Of a stretch of 64,000 nt of DNA, positions 13,439 to 26,100 are shown piece by piece (position 1 is the first letter of the stretch; the number at the start of each line of letters is the position of its first letter). Where the stretch lies: positions 26,770,698-26,834,697 of the forward strand of contig OY992833.1 in the NCBI GenBank assembly GCA_963921425.1. Reading direction: 5' to 3'. Position numbers and translations under genes: made by a program. Below the pieces are notes generated by a model. That model made no database searches. It saw nothing but the letters and a program-made list of their open reading frames with translations, and was not told the DNA's origin. The stretch comes from Dryas octopetala. Lineage: Eukaryota; Streptophyta; Magnoliopsida; Rosales; Rosaceae.

Positions 13439-13638
13439 NNNNNNNNNNNNNNNNNNNNNNNNNNNNNNNNNNNNNNNNNNNNNNNNNNNNNNNNNNNNNN
13501 NNNNNNNNNNNNNNNNNNNNNNNNNNNNNNNNNNNNNNNNNNNNNNNNNNNNNNNNNNNNNNNNNNNNNNNNNNNNNNNNNNNNNNNNNNNNNNNNNNNN
13601 NNNNNNNNNNNNNNNNNNNNNNNNNNNNNNNNNNNNNN
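13439..13638. other. assembly gap (200 N)
   Basis: Exactly 200 N, probably a placeholder length. It falls in the centre of a fold-back element, directly before a G-rich tract that is hard to sequence. Confidence 0.98.
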
Positions 13639-13966
13639 GGGGGGGGCGGGGGCTGGATGTGCGACGGGGGTTGGGGCTGGGGGGTGCGACGGGGCTGGGC
13701 GGAGGGGCAGGGGTGTGCGACGGGGTTGGGGCTGGGGGAGGGGTGCGACGCGACTGGGGTGGGGGGAGGGGTGGGTCGGGCAGAGAGAGGGGGAGTGGGT
13801 GGGGGTGGGCTGGGGAGGAGGGGAGGGCAGGGAGGGGGGGCGGGCTGGGGAGGGGAGGGGAAGGGAGGGTGGGGGCTGGCTGGGGAAGGGAAGGGAGAGG
13901 CTGGTTGGGGAGGGGAGGGGTAGGGAGGGGTGGGGGTGGGGCGGGGGCGGAGGCGGGGGGGGGAAA
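13639..13966 (+). repeat. G-rich low-complexity tract
   Basis: About 330 bp of G-runs with the recurring motifs GTGCGACGGGG, GCTGGGG and GGGAGGGG. Many runs of four or more G could form G-quadruplexes. Long ORFs on both strands here are composition artefacts. Confidence 0.9.
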
Positions 13967-14422
13967 GGGAACAAAATTTAATTTTTTTTTTAATTTTAAT
14001 TATTTTAAAATAATTTTTTTTTTAATTTTTTTTTATTTATTATTTTTTAATTTTTTTTATTTAAAAAAAATTATTATTTTTTAAATTTAAGGAAAAGACG
14101 AAAATACCCCTGCTATTTTGACAGAAAAACTAACGGAGGTATTATTTTGACACAAAATGAAAGTTGAGGTATTTTTTTGCAAGTTTTCAAATAATATATA
14201 AAGTTGAGGTACTAAATTGTAATTTGCTAGACTTTTGACCCAAAAAAAAAAACAAACGTAATTTGACCAAATTTATATGAGCAAGCGGCCACCCGTTTTA
14301 AAGGAGGTGGGACATCAAAACTGAAAGCCTTCGTTTCTCGTTGGTGGTAGCATACTAGCAAGTAGCAACAGACACGGCACTTAGCAAGGCTAGAACTGTA
14401 GAAGAAACGCAGTGACCGCCAC

Positions 14423-16959
14423 ATGGCGGCCACTCGAGCTCTTCCGTCTTCATACCAAAACCCTAACTTCACCCAAACACTGAAATCTCCGATACCCTCT
14501 TCCGCGGCTTTTGTTATCAAAATTTCTACCAAGAAGAAGAAGCAGCAGAACAACAACAACAGCATCAGGTGCGAGATCAAGAGCTTTGAGAACACGCACA
14601 ATTGTACCATCGAGCCCGATCCTCCAATTCACCTCTTTCACAACGCTTCAGAACCTCAGGTGCAAATGGCTTCCGAATTGGCCGTGAAAAAAGCGAAGAA
14701 GGTGTGCCTTTTCTACTGCGCCGAGACCAAGGCGCTCGCTCAGAAAGTCGCCGCCGAGTCTGACTCCATTGAGCTCCGTAGCATCACCTGGAGGTGAGCT
14801 CTGGGTTACCCTTACCAGTGCCCATTTGGCATTTGCATTGACAGACTATCGTTTTTTAATTTTTCAATTTTTGCATTAGCTCTATTGTTTCTGAAATCTT
14901 GTATTCAATTTTGTAAATTTTAGGAAATTTGATGATGGGTTTCCCAACATATTCATACCCAATGCTCACGGCATTCGCGGGCACCACGTGGCCTTTCTGG
15001 CCTCGTTTAGTTCCCCAGCAGTGATTTTTGAGCAGCTCTCTGTCATCTATGCATTGCCCAAGTTGTTCATCTCCTCATTCACGCTCGTCCTTCCCTTTTT
15101 TCCTACGGGGACTTCGGAGCGTATGGAGGATGAGGGAGATGTTGCCACCGCTTTCACCCTTGCCAGGGCCTTGTCAAATATACCCATTTCAATGGGAGGT
15201 CCTACTAGCTTAGTCATCTATGATATCCATGCTTTGCAGGTCTCTAGTCACTACCACATTAACATACAACTTTGCTTAGTCATCACCAATTTTTTAATTT
15301 CATTCTTTGTTGCATGTTTAGGAGAGATTTTACTTTGGTGATAATATCTTACCATGCTTTGAGAGTGGGATCCCTTTGCTCAAAAGTAGGCTCCAACAGC
15401 TTCCTGATTCTGACAATGTAAAGTTCTTTTTGCCCCCTTCTTCTGTGTCTCGAGTCCTGGAATTTAGACGTTCATAAGAGTAATTAATTTCAAAGCATTT
15501 TTAAGTCTGATATTCTGTTCTGATTGTCTTCACATTTCAGATATCCATTGCTTTTCCTGATGATGGTGCTTGGAAGCGATTCCATAAGCAGCTACAGCAT
15601 TTCCCAACGGTATTTTAATTTTATGTTTTCCTTTTTTTTTCCTCTTTTAAACTTAGTCTTCAAAACAGCATAAGCATGCCATTTATGTTATTTTCTTTTT
15701 GTTTGTTATTTCTTGTGTTATTGAGATCCTATTAACCTCAGTTATGAACTTATGATGATAATTGAAACTGATTTAGCAATTTGATTTATATCTAATTATT
15801 TTGACTCAAAGGATTGGTAAACCCTGTGCACCGCTTCTCATAGTTATATAATAGGATGATCATTGACTTGCATACTCTAGCTTCTTATACCACCAGCCTT
15901 AAGATTCCATCTTAAATCTTATAGTTCTGTGTAAGAGGTGCAGCTAGACAGTGTTTTTTCAACTCTGTTGTGTCATCTCCTTCGCTGACATTTTCATGGG
16001 CCGTACATTTACTTCATGAAGGCTTGCTTTAATTATGTTTCTCGCTGACTGCATATCATGTCAAACAATTGCAATGCAGATTGTTTGTGCGAAAGTTCGG
16101 GAAGGCGACCATCGAATTGTACGTATTAAAGAGGGAGACCCTAAAGGACGGCATGTTGTGATTGTAGATGATTTGGTTCAATCTGGTGGCACCCTGATTG
16201 AATGCCAGGTATCCAAATCCTGAGTGAACTTCTTGCCTTTGCCTCATATTACTAACCTAAAAAACAAAGTGTGGATGAATGCTGTGGCTGCCTTGCGCTC
16301 AACTGTTTATCCCTATAGTTTTGGTCATAGCAAAATGAATTATTTAATTCAGATAATCAACATGGTCAACACTTGGGAAAAAAATGTCCATAAGGTCATG
16401 AAACTAACTTTCTTTGCCCAATAGATGGACATTTGACTAATTCTGCTTGTTGTTTCTTGCTACTTACTCCTGCTTTAGGTTCATTTTGACAGAGGAAAAA
16501 GGTTTTTCGATTTGTTGATAAGTAATCTGAAATGCTATATTACATTCTCATCTTGTTTTAGAAAGTTTTAGCCGCCCATGGAGCAGCAAAAATCAGTGCT
16601 TATGTAACACATGGGATTTTTCCTAATAGATCATGGGAACGCTTTCGAAAAGATAATGGAGGTATTACACGCTCTATTTACCTTTGCCTCTGAAGTTCTA
16701 TTGCTTTTTACTCTTTTGATCTGCAGTTAACTTTCCTTGTGTTATATAATCTAACAGAAAAAAGAAATCACTACTATTTGTTACTTGATTGTAACTCTCT
16801 AAGTACTCTTTCTTGTTCCAAGCAGGGAACCCTGAGGGTGCGCTGACCTACTTCTGGATTACAGACTCGTGTCCAACGACAGTGAGAGATGTGTTGCACA
16901 ATCCACCATTTGAAGTTCTTAGCCTTGCTGGTTCCATAGCAACTACTCTTCAAATATAA
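14423..16959 (+). CDS. PRS3: ribose-phosphate pyrophosphokinase, PRS3/PRS4 class
   Basis: Makes PRPP from ribose-5-phosphate and ATP for nucleotide, histidine and tryptophan synthesis. Seven exons: 14423-14793, 14924-15239, 15322-15417, 15541-15609, 16080-16208, 16562-16661, 16826-16959, giving 404 aa. An N-terminal extension of about 85 residues rich in Ser, Thr, Lys and Asn looks like an organelle transit peptide, which favours the mitochondrial PRS3 type over cytosolic PRS4. The PRPP-binding loop [13 protein letters not shown] is at about residues 310-322. It carries the plant class II features ([15 protein letters not shown] in the centre, no class I signature). It converges on the PRT-like gene at 18.4-21.4 kb. 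The Arabidopsis relative recalled is At1g10700. Confidence 0.92.
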
Positions 16960-18357
16960 GAGAAACTTAGGAGCATTAAATAAAAGTGCTTTCTCTTGGT
17001 TTTATTATTTTCTTCTCTCACCTCTTTCTTCCTATAATAGTGTTCAATGGATTTTGGAGTCATCAGGCATAGAGAAAGTATGAGGATTTGAGAATAATGA
17101 TGCGGCATAGAATTTTTCACTTCTTGCAGGAGTTATGATGACCAAAGTACTTTGTTAACAATAAACACTTAATATCCGAATGCTAGTTTGCTAGTTCACT
17201 CTGTCAGGTATATTCTAGAATCTAGCTCTAGGAGTAAAACAAGCGTGAAAAACCATTGTGAAGAGAGGCTAGCCTAACATTGTTTACAGTCTAAGTGTAT
17301 TGAGTTTTCTTTGCGGAGTAATTGTAAGAAAGAACTTGTTTCTATGTTTTACATCTTCATATGCGCAATGCAAGAGAAGGAATTTCACCTTCATCTTGTA
17401 TCACTACTCATTAGTAATTGCTCCTATATTGGTGTGAATGCGTTCTTGGCCTTGTATCCTTCTCCTAAGGATAGTGTAAGCTAAATGTTGATGGTTTCTG
17501 CAGAGGATGAATCTAGCAGAATAGGATCAGTGTTGTCATGGAAGAATTGGAATTGGGGCTTCTTTTGTGATTGTGGGTGACTTGCAGCATCGTTGCTAAA
17601 CTGGGTTGAAGTATGCTAAAGTAGTGATCGATTCTACTATCGTGGTTACTGTGAGCAAATAGAGCAAATCTATCCATTGTTGGTAGCTCTCAGTCCCTGC
17701 TACTGGAGCTGCAGTCTCAATCATGGCCCTCGTGGCAGAACTCTATTTCTGATGGGCTTTTAACTTGAGTCTCGATCTTAAATTGGGTCAAGAGCTCCCC
17801 CATGCATGTATCATATATGGTATTCTATAATCTATACATATACCCAAGCATTTGTTCAGTCATCCAATTACTCGTAACACGCATCATACTTTTAAAAATC
17901 TTATATTTACTCATTACGCCCAATCATATTAAAAATATTTTAAAGCTAATTCGTAAAAATTGTACTTTATTTCTTCAACTTGAAAAAAAAAAACAATAAA
18001 AAATAAAAAAAGCAGAAGGTGGCTTCTGCATAACGCTAAATGAGCCAAATGTGCCAAAAAAAAAAAAAACATTCTCAACTCAGTAACTGAGATACGCAAC
18101 TGCGCAGTTTATTTTACATTCAATGGGTATGAGCCTATTAGGTACACACACAAAAACGAAGCATGTAACATGCCACCTGCTGTAGAAGCTATGCGGAACA
18201 AAGGTATCATGGTTATCAGTAAATTACATGAAAACCAAGTATACGTGAATAATGAGAGAAAAAAAGAACAAAATTTAGCCTACCTGTAGTTGGAGAAATG
18301 CTAAAGCATTTCCCTCCTCTGCTCCTCTTTTTTCACGTCTACTTATGTCTATTAAAC
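16960..18357. other. convergent intergenic region
   Basis: 3' UTRs of the PRPP synthetase and PRT-like genes, pointing toward each other. Contains a few A-rich runs (about 17980-18070). No gene or clear repeat recognised. Confidence 0.6.
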
Positions 18358-21300
18358 TCAAAAGGCGGGACTATATCTCACTTCGTTAGATACCTTTATG
18401 TAATTCAAGAGCCTTTTCAGAGCCCCGCCACTGTCAATAGCCTCCCTGGCTCTATCCAGGGCCAAGGATATGTCTTCTGCACCATCACACCCGAGCAAGT
18501 GATCAACCAACCCAGCATTCAAGACTATTCGATCATAAGCTGGTCCCTTCTGACCACGAAGTGCTGTTAAGCCCAACTCTATATTCTTCGAGACCTAAAC
18601 TCGCAAAAAAAGTAATTACTTGTCAAAGAAACCCTGACTTGATAAAAAGGAGAGGGACAAAAAACTGAGAGAAAGAGTTCATGCATACGAATTAGAACTA
18701 ATCAACACCACTACACTACACTATCCTATTTGTGTCCCGCAGGACTTTATATACACACACACACACAAAAAGAGGGAAGGGACAGGATCGGGGTAGTTTT
18801 CAGGAACTCTACCGATCTATCAGTTCTTGGCGTATCTGTGGGTTCAAAACCATAGTCTTTGGCATTAACCTCTAGATTAAAACTCTGACGTGACACCCCT
18901 GCAACCAAACTTTCAGGCTTCAGTTTCAATGCAAGGAAATTGATGCAAAAATCTAAACATTTGATACAGCTACAAACATAATTACATAACTTAAAACTAG
19001 AAATTACAACCATTTGAGAAAATGAACAAAAGAGCATAAGGTGACTTTGAGAACAAACCATCAACTTCACAAGCAGATGCCATGCTCAGTGAGCGGAACC
19101 CTGAACAGTAGTTTACATGAAGTCCTTTTGACGAATTTACTGAGCGCAATCTCGTTGTCATCGAGAGGGCTCCTTCCTCACCCTTCAGTAACAGTAAAGT
19201 CAGATTTTAGTTATTTGAATTACTCAGATGATATTGAAATATTGAACTAATTTTTATAAATATTCTTAAAATTCATAACACAAATAGGTTAATTTAAGTA
19301 TAATTTTTGAAAGGATCTCCCACTTAAATTGCATAATTGGCAAAGTTCCAACCTTCACTACCAAGCCAGAATGAACACCTCTTCTTTTCATAAGCATTAA
19401 GAGTGGCTCCACATAACCTTCATGATAAAACCCAGCAACAATTGCTTCCTTCCCCCGGGCCTGTTGAGAAAACAATACATATTTCACGTTCTGTATAGTG
19501 CAGCCAAAATTCACATACCAATGCTGGGTACTTGTCACTTTAATCAAGACAGAGATATGCCATGTACGCATCATATTACGATGGTATATTATTGATGCCT
19601 ACTAACATTTCAGAAATCAAAGTAGATATATCAATTTCATAGTAGGTGAAAAAGTACTCTAGATACATCCTATCTTGTGTAGATTCCAAATTTTTGCACA
19701 TACTAGATTTCTCTGCATCAAAATGTCCGTCAAGGTTTTCGTTTGACTTTTTTTTAAGGAATATAAAGCAAATAGGGATATGACAGACCTTCACAAATTG
19801 CTGAACCTTTTCAGTTGTTGCCAATGGCGGGCGCTTCTTAATATGCTCCCTCAACTTAATTAATGAATACCTGCCAAAATCATATAGATGTTGTTATCAG
19901 TTTCATCCTGATAAGAGTACACATACTAGCCAGAGTATGCCAGAATATTGGCTAGAGATTCACACAGAGACGGGCGGGCTTCACGTTGACTTATATAGGC
20001 AAAACCAACCTCTTCATCCTGAAATAACAAGTTAAAGTGTTAAACAAATCAATCACAAGTTCACAACTCAAAATACATTATTAAAAAAAGGAATGAGTAA
20101 GCACGCAAAAAAATATATGGAAACCACAGAGACCTCAAGGAGTATTTTCGCCTGCAATGGGGTTAAGCTTGTGTTTGCTCCCATGAACTTGAGCATTTGT
20201 TCTTCAGTAACACCTCCCTGGACAACAAAAAACGTTATCACTTGGCCTTATTAGTTTCCACTTTCCAGTCAATGAGTTGAGAAAAGCTAAAAAAGCTGAC
20301 CTTAGGTGGCATCCATTCCACTCCATGAAGCAATGAAGATTCAGCATAACAGGATCGAACCGCGGCAACAAATAAAGTACTCCTAAAGAAACGCGTATTT
20401 CCGTCATAAGGTTCACCATAGTGAGTGAGCGACTTAACATCAGCAATTGGAGTAGGACCTTATTAACCAACACACAAATAAAATCAAACCAAAAGAAAAT
20501 TACAGAGCCACATGGATATAATAAGAAGACTAGAATTCTAATTACCAAGTTCATCATCAAATGCAAGGCAGTAAGCTTTCAATTCACGGTCTGTTTCTCT
20601 GTTCATACGCTGACCTATTAACAATGCCGAAAGCAACGATTCACTTACTCCTGTGGACGTCCCATCTCCGATTGATACCAATGGAAGAACATCTCGCAAA
20701 ACACCTTGAACTTCTTCGTAGCCAAGGTGGCCGCCGGCGAGGACCTCCCGGAGGGCACCGACCAATCTCATCTCGCTCGTGCCGTTCCCGACGAATTGGG
20801 GCCCAATTGAGCTTCCCACGCACATCAGCGACCCTTCCGGGTCGGCTATGAACACCACGTCTGGCGGCAGCGATCGAACGAGAAGCGGCCAGAATGCGTT
20901 CATTGCTTTCTTCTCGCCTTCGCTCCATTGCGTCGCTTCGGGAAACGCATTCGCGCGGATCGTCATCGCCGCGAAGAACGCGCCCAGCTGTGCCTTGGAG
21001 ACTTGGTCCTCATCGTCGTTTAGCTCTCCCTTGAGTGATCTGTAAATGGTGTCGAGGACCTTGAAAGCCTGGTCCTCGCCGAGAGGTTTGGTCTGGGTGG
21101 GACCGGTGCAAACCCTAGCCTGAGCTTCCAGCACCGTCTGATTCGGCTTCGGCAGATTTGAGCTCCGATACGACGAAGAGATAGTCGGGTTTCGGATATC
21201 GGGACCTGAGAGTCCTGATTGGTCGATCTTGACCGAGTCCAATGTGGCTCGGGCTGTCAAAGATAGTTTACGTCCGGTGGAATGGTCGCCGTTATTTGCA

Positions 21301-21413
21301 GGGAGCTTGAGGAATGTTTGGGTGTGGAAGAGAGTGAGGTTTCGAGGTTTGGCAGTGCAAAAGGAAGATATGGAGGTGAACGAAAACGGTTCTGGATGGA
21401 GAAGGGCTTTCAT
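18358..21413 (-). CDS. anthranilate phosphoribosyltransferase-like protein (glycosyltransferase family 3 fold)
   Basis: Nine exons give 599 aa: 20546-21413, 20301-20458, 20134-20217, 19966-20018, 19789-19870, 19353-19460, 19059-19182, 18813-18898, 18358-18594. A Ser/Thr-rich N-terminus of about 55 residues suggests a plastid transit peptide. The TrpD-type helical domain with GDGTSTGVSESLLSALLIGQ is near residue 250. The catalytic fold follows in exons 2-9. Where true anthranilate PRT has the GTGGDG PRPP loop and KHGNR, this protein reads LTHYGEPYDGNTRFF and LLHGVEWMPP, so the usual PRPP-binding residues are missing. That resembles TrpD2/YbiB proteins rather than biosynthetic TrpD. From memory it matches At1g70570, annotated only as putative. 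Function should be regarded as unknown. Confidence 0.85.
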
Positions 21414-23172
21414 GGTTGATTTGATTTTCTCTGCTGTGTTTTCTTCCTTCTTCTTCTTGAGCTGCTGCTGCTGCTTCTGGGAGATCGCAAAACTGGTGAC
21501 AGCGTGGTTGGTTATTGATGCTTCCGATGCACGCTATATCCATTTTAAGCGGTTCTATGTTGAAAGCTGCGTTTTTTAAGACTTCTAGTAGTTTTTACTT
21601 TGTAGATAAAATATGTATCGAATTATAACAGAACCTTTTGTTTTTTCTCTGAAATAAACGGAAATTTTGAAAATTAGTCAAATTTAATAGCAATTTTTAA
21701 AGAAATTTTAGAAATATAAGCATGGGTATTGTTTTTTTTTTTTAAATAAAGCATTTAGTTTTTTTTTTCTGGACCTAATTTTAATCTTGGGCCCTTGGCT
21801 ACAAAAATTCTCCATTTCACAATGTATTATCATAATTGGATTCTTCTTTTTTCTTATATCAATATTATCTTTTTATTTGATAATAATTAAATAACTAAAT
21901 TATTTATTACTTAATTAATTTACAGTTGTACTCATGAGACTACATCCATGAGATAGATATGAGAAGAGAAAAAGCAAAAAGACACGAGAACTGCATTCCT
22001 CTAAAATTCTAAGCTGAAAATAAGAAAAAACTTGTTTTTCAAATTTACTGAAAATAGCAATACCATAAAAGATTTAAAGGTCTATTGATTTTAACTACTA
22101 AATTTTAATAATTTTTTAGTTTAAGTACTAAAATTAAATAGCATTTTGGATTAGATACTAGTTAAAAAATCTAACAAATTAATAAAATAAAAGGTATTAG
22201 AATTTATAAAAATTTCATCACATGCCACTATAATAAAAAAAAATATTATATCACAAATATTACATTAATTTATACTATATTGTATTAACAAAAAAAATCA
22301 ATCCAGTCACAATTTAACTGTGACTGTCTTGGTAAATTGAAATAAACAACTCACACCACTATACTATATATTATTTTGAGTAAATATATTGTTTTAACCT
22401 CTATTTATATTATATTGTAGTATAATTTTTCTAAAAAAAAATTCAATTAAGTCACAACTTAACTGTGACTGTCTCACAACTTAGATGTGACTGTTGTTCA
22501 GTCACAACTAAATTTAAAGTTGTGAGTGTCGTCACAACTAAATGTGAAGTTAAGACTACATTAGTAAATTTTTAAGATAATATAAAAGCTTCAAGGACAA
22601 TTTTGTCAAAATTTTATAAATTTTAACTAATACTCATCATATGTGGGCCAAAAGATAAAAATGTCAAATGAAAAAGGTTCAAATCAAAGGGGCCAACATA
22701 TTTGTGACCTAATCTAAAAAATTACATTTAAATTTGGTAGTTCAATTGAAATATTATATGATCTTCATGCTATATCAAAAAATTATTGAAATTTAATATT
22801 TAATCCTAATTTTCTAAAAATTTAATTCATGCGTGATATTAAAAGAAGAAAAGTCTCGTGCTAAACAGCTAAAGTAATAAAATGGTTGATTTTACCTCAA
22901 GTAAGCTTGAGAAAATAGTGGAGTTTAAAAAAAAAATAATAATAATAATAGTAGACTAGTAGAGCTTTACACAAGAGAACTGTGCAAGAATATTAAAATA
23001 GTAAAATGTGCCAACGTGGCGACCCGGTCTAGCAATAGACCACTCAGACCGACACACCTGCCAGGCTATAAATTCATTGATTGCCCGCCGTTTGAAATTC
23101 GTTCCAATGGAGTGCATGGCCCAAACCCAAGAAGTCCGAAAGAAGAAGCGCAAAACAAAGAGTCTGAAAGAA
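21414..23172. other. divergent intergenic region, AT-rich repeats
   Basis: Upstream DNA shared by the PRT-like gene (-) and PHS1 (+). Between about 22.07 and 22.82 kb lies an AT-rich repetitive stretch with motifs that recur near 27.0-27.4 kb. Within it, 22310-22560 carries several copies of a GTCACAACTTAACTGTGAC stem-loop motif. No coding sequence was recognised. Confidence 0.55.
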
Positions 23173-26100
23173 ATGGCGGGCTCACAGCTGGCCGTGATAC
23201 CAAGCCAACGCACACAGAAGCCGCCGGCGACGGTGGCTGCAGTGAGCGCCATTACAGAGCGGTGGGAGATCCAGTTCTCTCGCTTATTCGGCTACCCTCC
23301 GTTCACCTCCACGTGCCCCGATCTCGTTCCTCTGCCTCCCAAGGTCAGAAATCGACGGCCACTCGGCAATTGGATCTCTTCCTCTTCTCCAGCTATGCTC
23401 CAACTCGCTCACGATCACTCCAACTCCGATGTCATCCTCACTGTCTGTTTCAGTGGCAAGATTCAGGTTAGTAACTTAGTCCTACTCTGGAACCTTCTCG
23501 TTTGCTGATTTGCTGTTTTTGAACTTTTCTTTTGAGTTCCGAGAGGATCCGAGTTATTCAACTTTTGATTCAGTTTGGTTGCTGAGAAAACCAAAAGAAA
23601 GTGAAATCGAATTAGCACGGATTGAATTTCTAGTACCTACTTAGTACATTTTCGCGGTGACCAAACGGCGCTGAGAATTATTTTAAATTTAAATGGCGTG
23701 AGTAGTAAGACAACTTGTTCTCGAGTTAAATGTTTATAGCCTTCTACAAATATGTTTCATGGATTCCTTTGATTTTATTTTTCTATATTATTCCAAGTAT
23801 TTTTCTGATCGATTTAGTCGAGAACTGTACGGACACCGTGCCAGTTAATTCTGGCCTGAATTTCATTCTTCCTGGTTATGGAAGCATTACTGAGCGAGCT
23901 TTGGTTGTGAATTCTGCCTGACATAACTTATGCGACGTCGTTTTTGAAGAGTGGCAACTTTGTAGGGAAGGTACTCGACAGACGTCCACTGTTGAGCTCT
24001 TCGATTTCTGTTTATTTGCTTTGAACTCATGCTTGAATTTTCCTTTTGGCAATTGGAAATTGGCATTGAATTAAGGCCTTGAAATCTCTGATAAGCGCAA
24101 TTTTCCCCTCCCAAGCTAATATTATGGAAGATAGAAAAGTTTGTGGAATGTTGTGATTTACTGATTTCTTAATTAGTTATTAATTCTAAATATATAAAAT
24201 GCTTGGATACACAGTTAATTTTGATAAACTTGTTTTAGGAGGGCTTGTTCTGGCTTATTTAATATGTTCAACTTAGGCCATCATGAATTTCATTCTGTTG
24301 TTTGGTGCATTGCTGAGCTTTGGATTGTTTCTAGACAGAACTTTCTTTTTTTCCCATTTTCTCAGTGCTAGAAAGTTGTGTATTTCATTTACAACTCTTT
24401 GAATTCTTACAATTTAACATGTTTCAGGAGGAGCACTATGTTTCCAAGCTACACTTTGTCTGGCCTCAGGTTTCATGCATCTCTGGATTTCCTGCCAGGG
24501 GTACCAGAGCCGTGTTTATCAGCTACAGAGACAGTTTGGGCGAGGCAAGCTGCATAATGTTCTTGTTTTGTTTCTTAGAAAATACATATTTTTAGCTTTG
24601 TGTGTGATAGGCAGTATTGGTCATTTTAGGCTAGGTGGGACGACATTATTCAAAACTCATCATGTCATTGTGTTACATCTTTGTTGCAGATCCAGAAATT
24701 TGCTTTGCGATTTTTGTCAGCCCAAGAAGCGGAGAAATTCATGAATGCTTTAAAGGTGAGGCCATTACTACCAACAATGTAAAGTGTGTTATTATAATAT
24801 AGATTTCATGAAAGAAAAAGGGAACAGTGTTTCTTTCTCTTGCAATGGTGGTGTTATGATTTGTTCGTTTTTCAGGATATCTTCAAGGAAGGGAGGGATA
24901 TTGAACCTCTTAATACTGACTTTGGATCTGAAATTTCATCACAATCTGAGTTCATGTCTTCTAATAGACCCCTCAATGGGTAAAAACAAAACCTGCTCTA
25001 CACTAATATACTACATTTTCCCCCTTGCAGGAGATATGTGTTGTCAATAAACATGTGGAAGAGAAGTAGTGATAGTGTTTTGTTTGTTTTCAGGACTTGC
25101 AAGGACTTGACTACCATGACTCCTGTTCAGGCCGATATTCCTCAAATGTCACCAAGCTTAAAAAATGAAGCTGAGCAATATTCACGTACCCAAGAAATCA
25201 CACCTATTCGTGGTCACGCCTATATTCCTCAAATGTCACCAAGCTTCAAAAATGAAGCTGACCAATACTCACACACCCAATTCACACCTATTCCTGGTCA
25301 TGCCTATATTTCTCAAATATCACCAAGCTTGAAAAATGAAGCTGAGCAATACTCATCTATCCCGAAAATTACACCTATTCCTGCTCAGGCCTATATTCCT
25401 CAAATGTCACCAAGCTTGAAAAATGAAGCTGGTCAATACTCACATACTCCAGGAATCACACCTATTCATAACTTTCAGAGCAACTTTGCAGCTTTGCCTC
25501 CAAGTTTCACCTCATTGCTGAGCAACTGTCACCCTGTTGTTGAACAAGGTAGATTATGACTATTATTATTACTATTTTTGATAATCTACAAGGTAGATTG
25601 GACACCATAGAAGTAAACAGGAAAAAAATTTCTTATTCCATGTGATGAACCATTTTCCTTGATTGGATGATGTAGTGGCAGCACAATCAAATGTACCATT
25701 GGAAGCCGATCTCAAATCCCAAATCGCGGTATCTTTTCTAACCCCTTAATTTGATGGTCTTGGTCAGAAGAATATCGTAATGGTTCTTTGGTGCCTATTA
25801 GTATTACATGGATTTATTGCAATGCTTTTGTAAACAGTGTATTTGCATACAAGATTTACTGATGCTCTTCAGAACTGCTGATATATGAACATAAATGTTT
25901 GTTATCTTGCAGAGATATATGGAAGATTCTTCCTTCCAAGGTAAGCCCTATGAATATTTTATATATTTATTTCTGATGAATCCTTTTAAGATTAGTTATG
26001 TTCTGAAAATTAAGATCATGTTGCAAACTTATGCCTGATGTGCCATATCTGTTTCTGTTCCTTCCTCAATGCAAACAACTTTGTTCATTGTGTTAGTAAA

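Larger units (their letters stand above)
13147..14229. mobile_element. second Mutator-like fold-back element, interrupted by gap
   Basis: Ends (GAGTAAATTACAATTTAGTA and its complement near 14228) and the AGTACCTCAACTTT motif arrays are the same family as the 12.1-kb element. The interior holds a 200-N gap and about 330 bp of extremely G-rich sequence. Flanks share GACTTT on both sides, a possible decayed target duplication. The right arm is shorter than the left. Confidence 0.75.
11140..14422. other. repeat-filled divergent intergenic region
   Basis: Shared upstream region of the minus-strand fucosyltransferase-like gene and the plus-strand PRPP synthetase gene. It holds two complete fold-back elements, one gapped fold-back element, a tRNA-related SINE-like relic and a scaffold gap, each listed separately. 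The remainder is AT-rich and non-coding. Confidence 0.7.

Noticed and set aside
13333..14084. Long Pro-rich or Gly-rich ORFs around the gap
   Set aside because: They come from G-rich low-complexity DNA inside a fold-back element, include N, exist in several frames at once and have no family.
25031..25093. Alternative PHS1 exon starting at GAGATATGTG (25031)
   Set aside because: Joined to exon 4 it reads to a stop within a few codons. Using the acceptor at 25093 keeps the frame through the repeats and the last exons.
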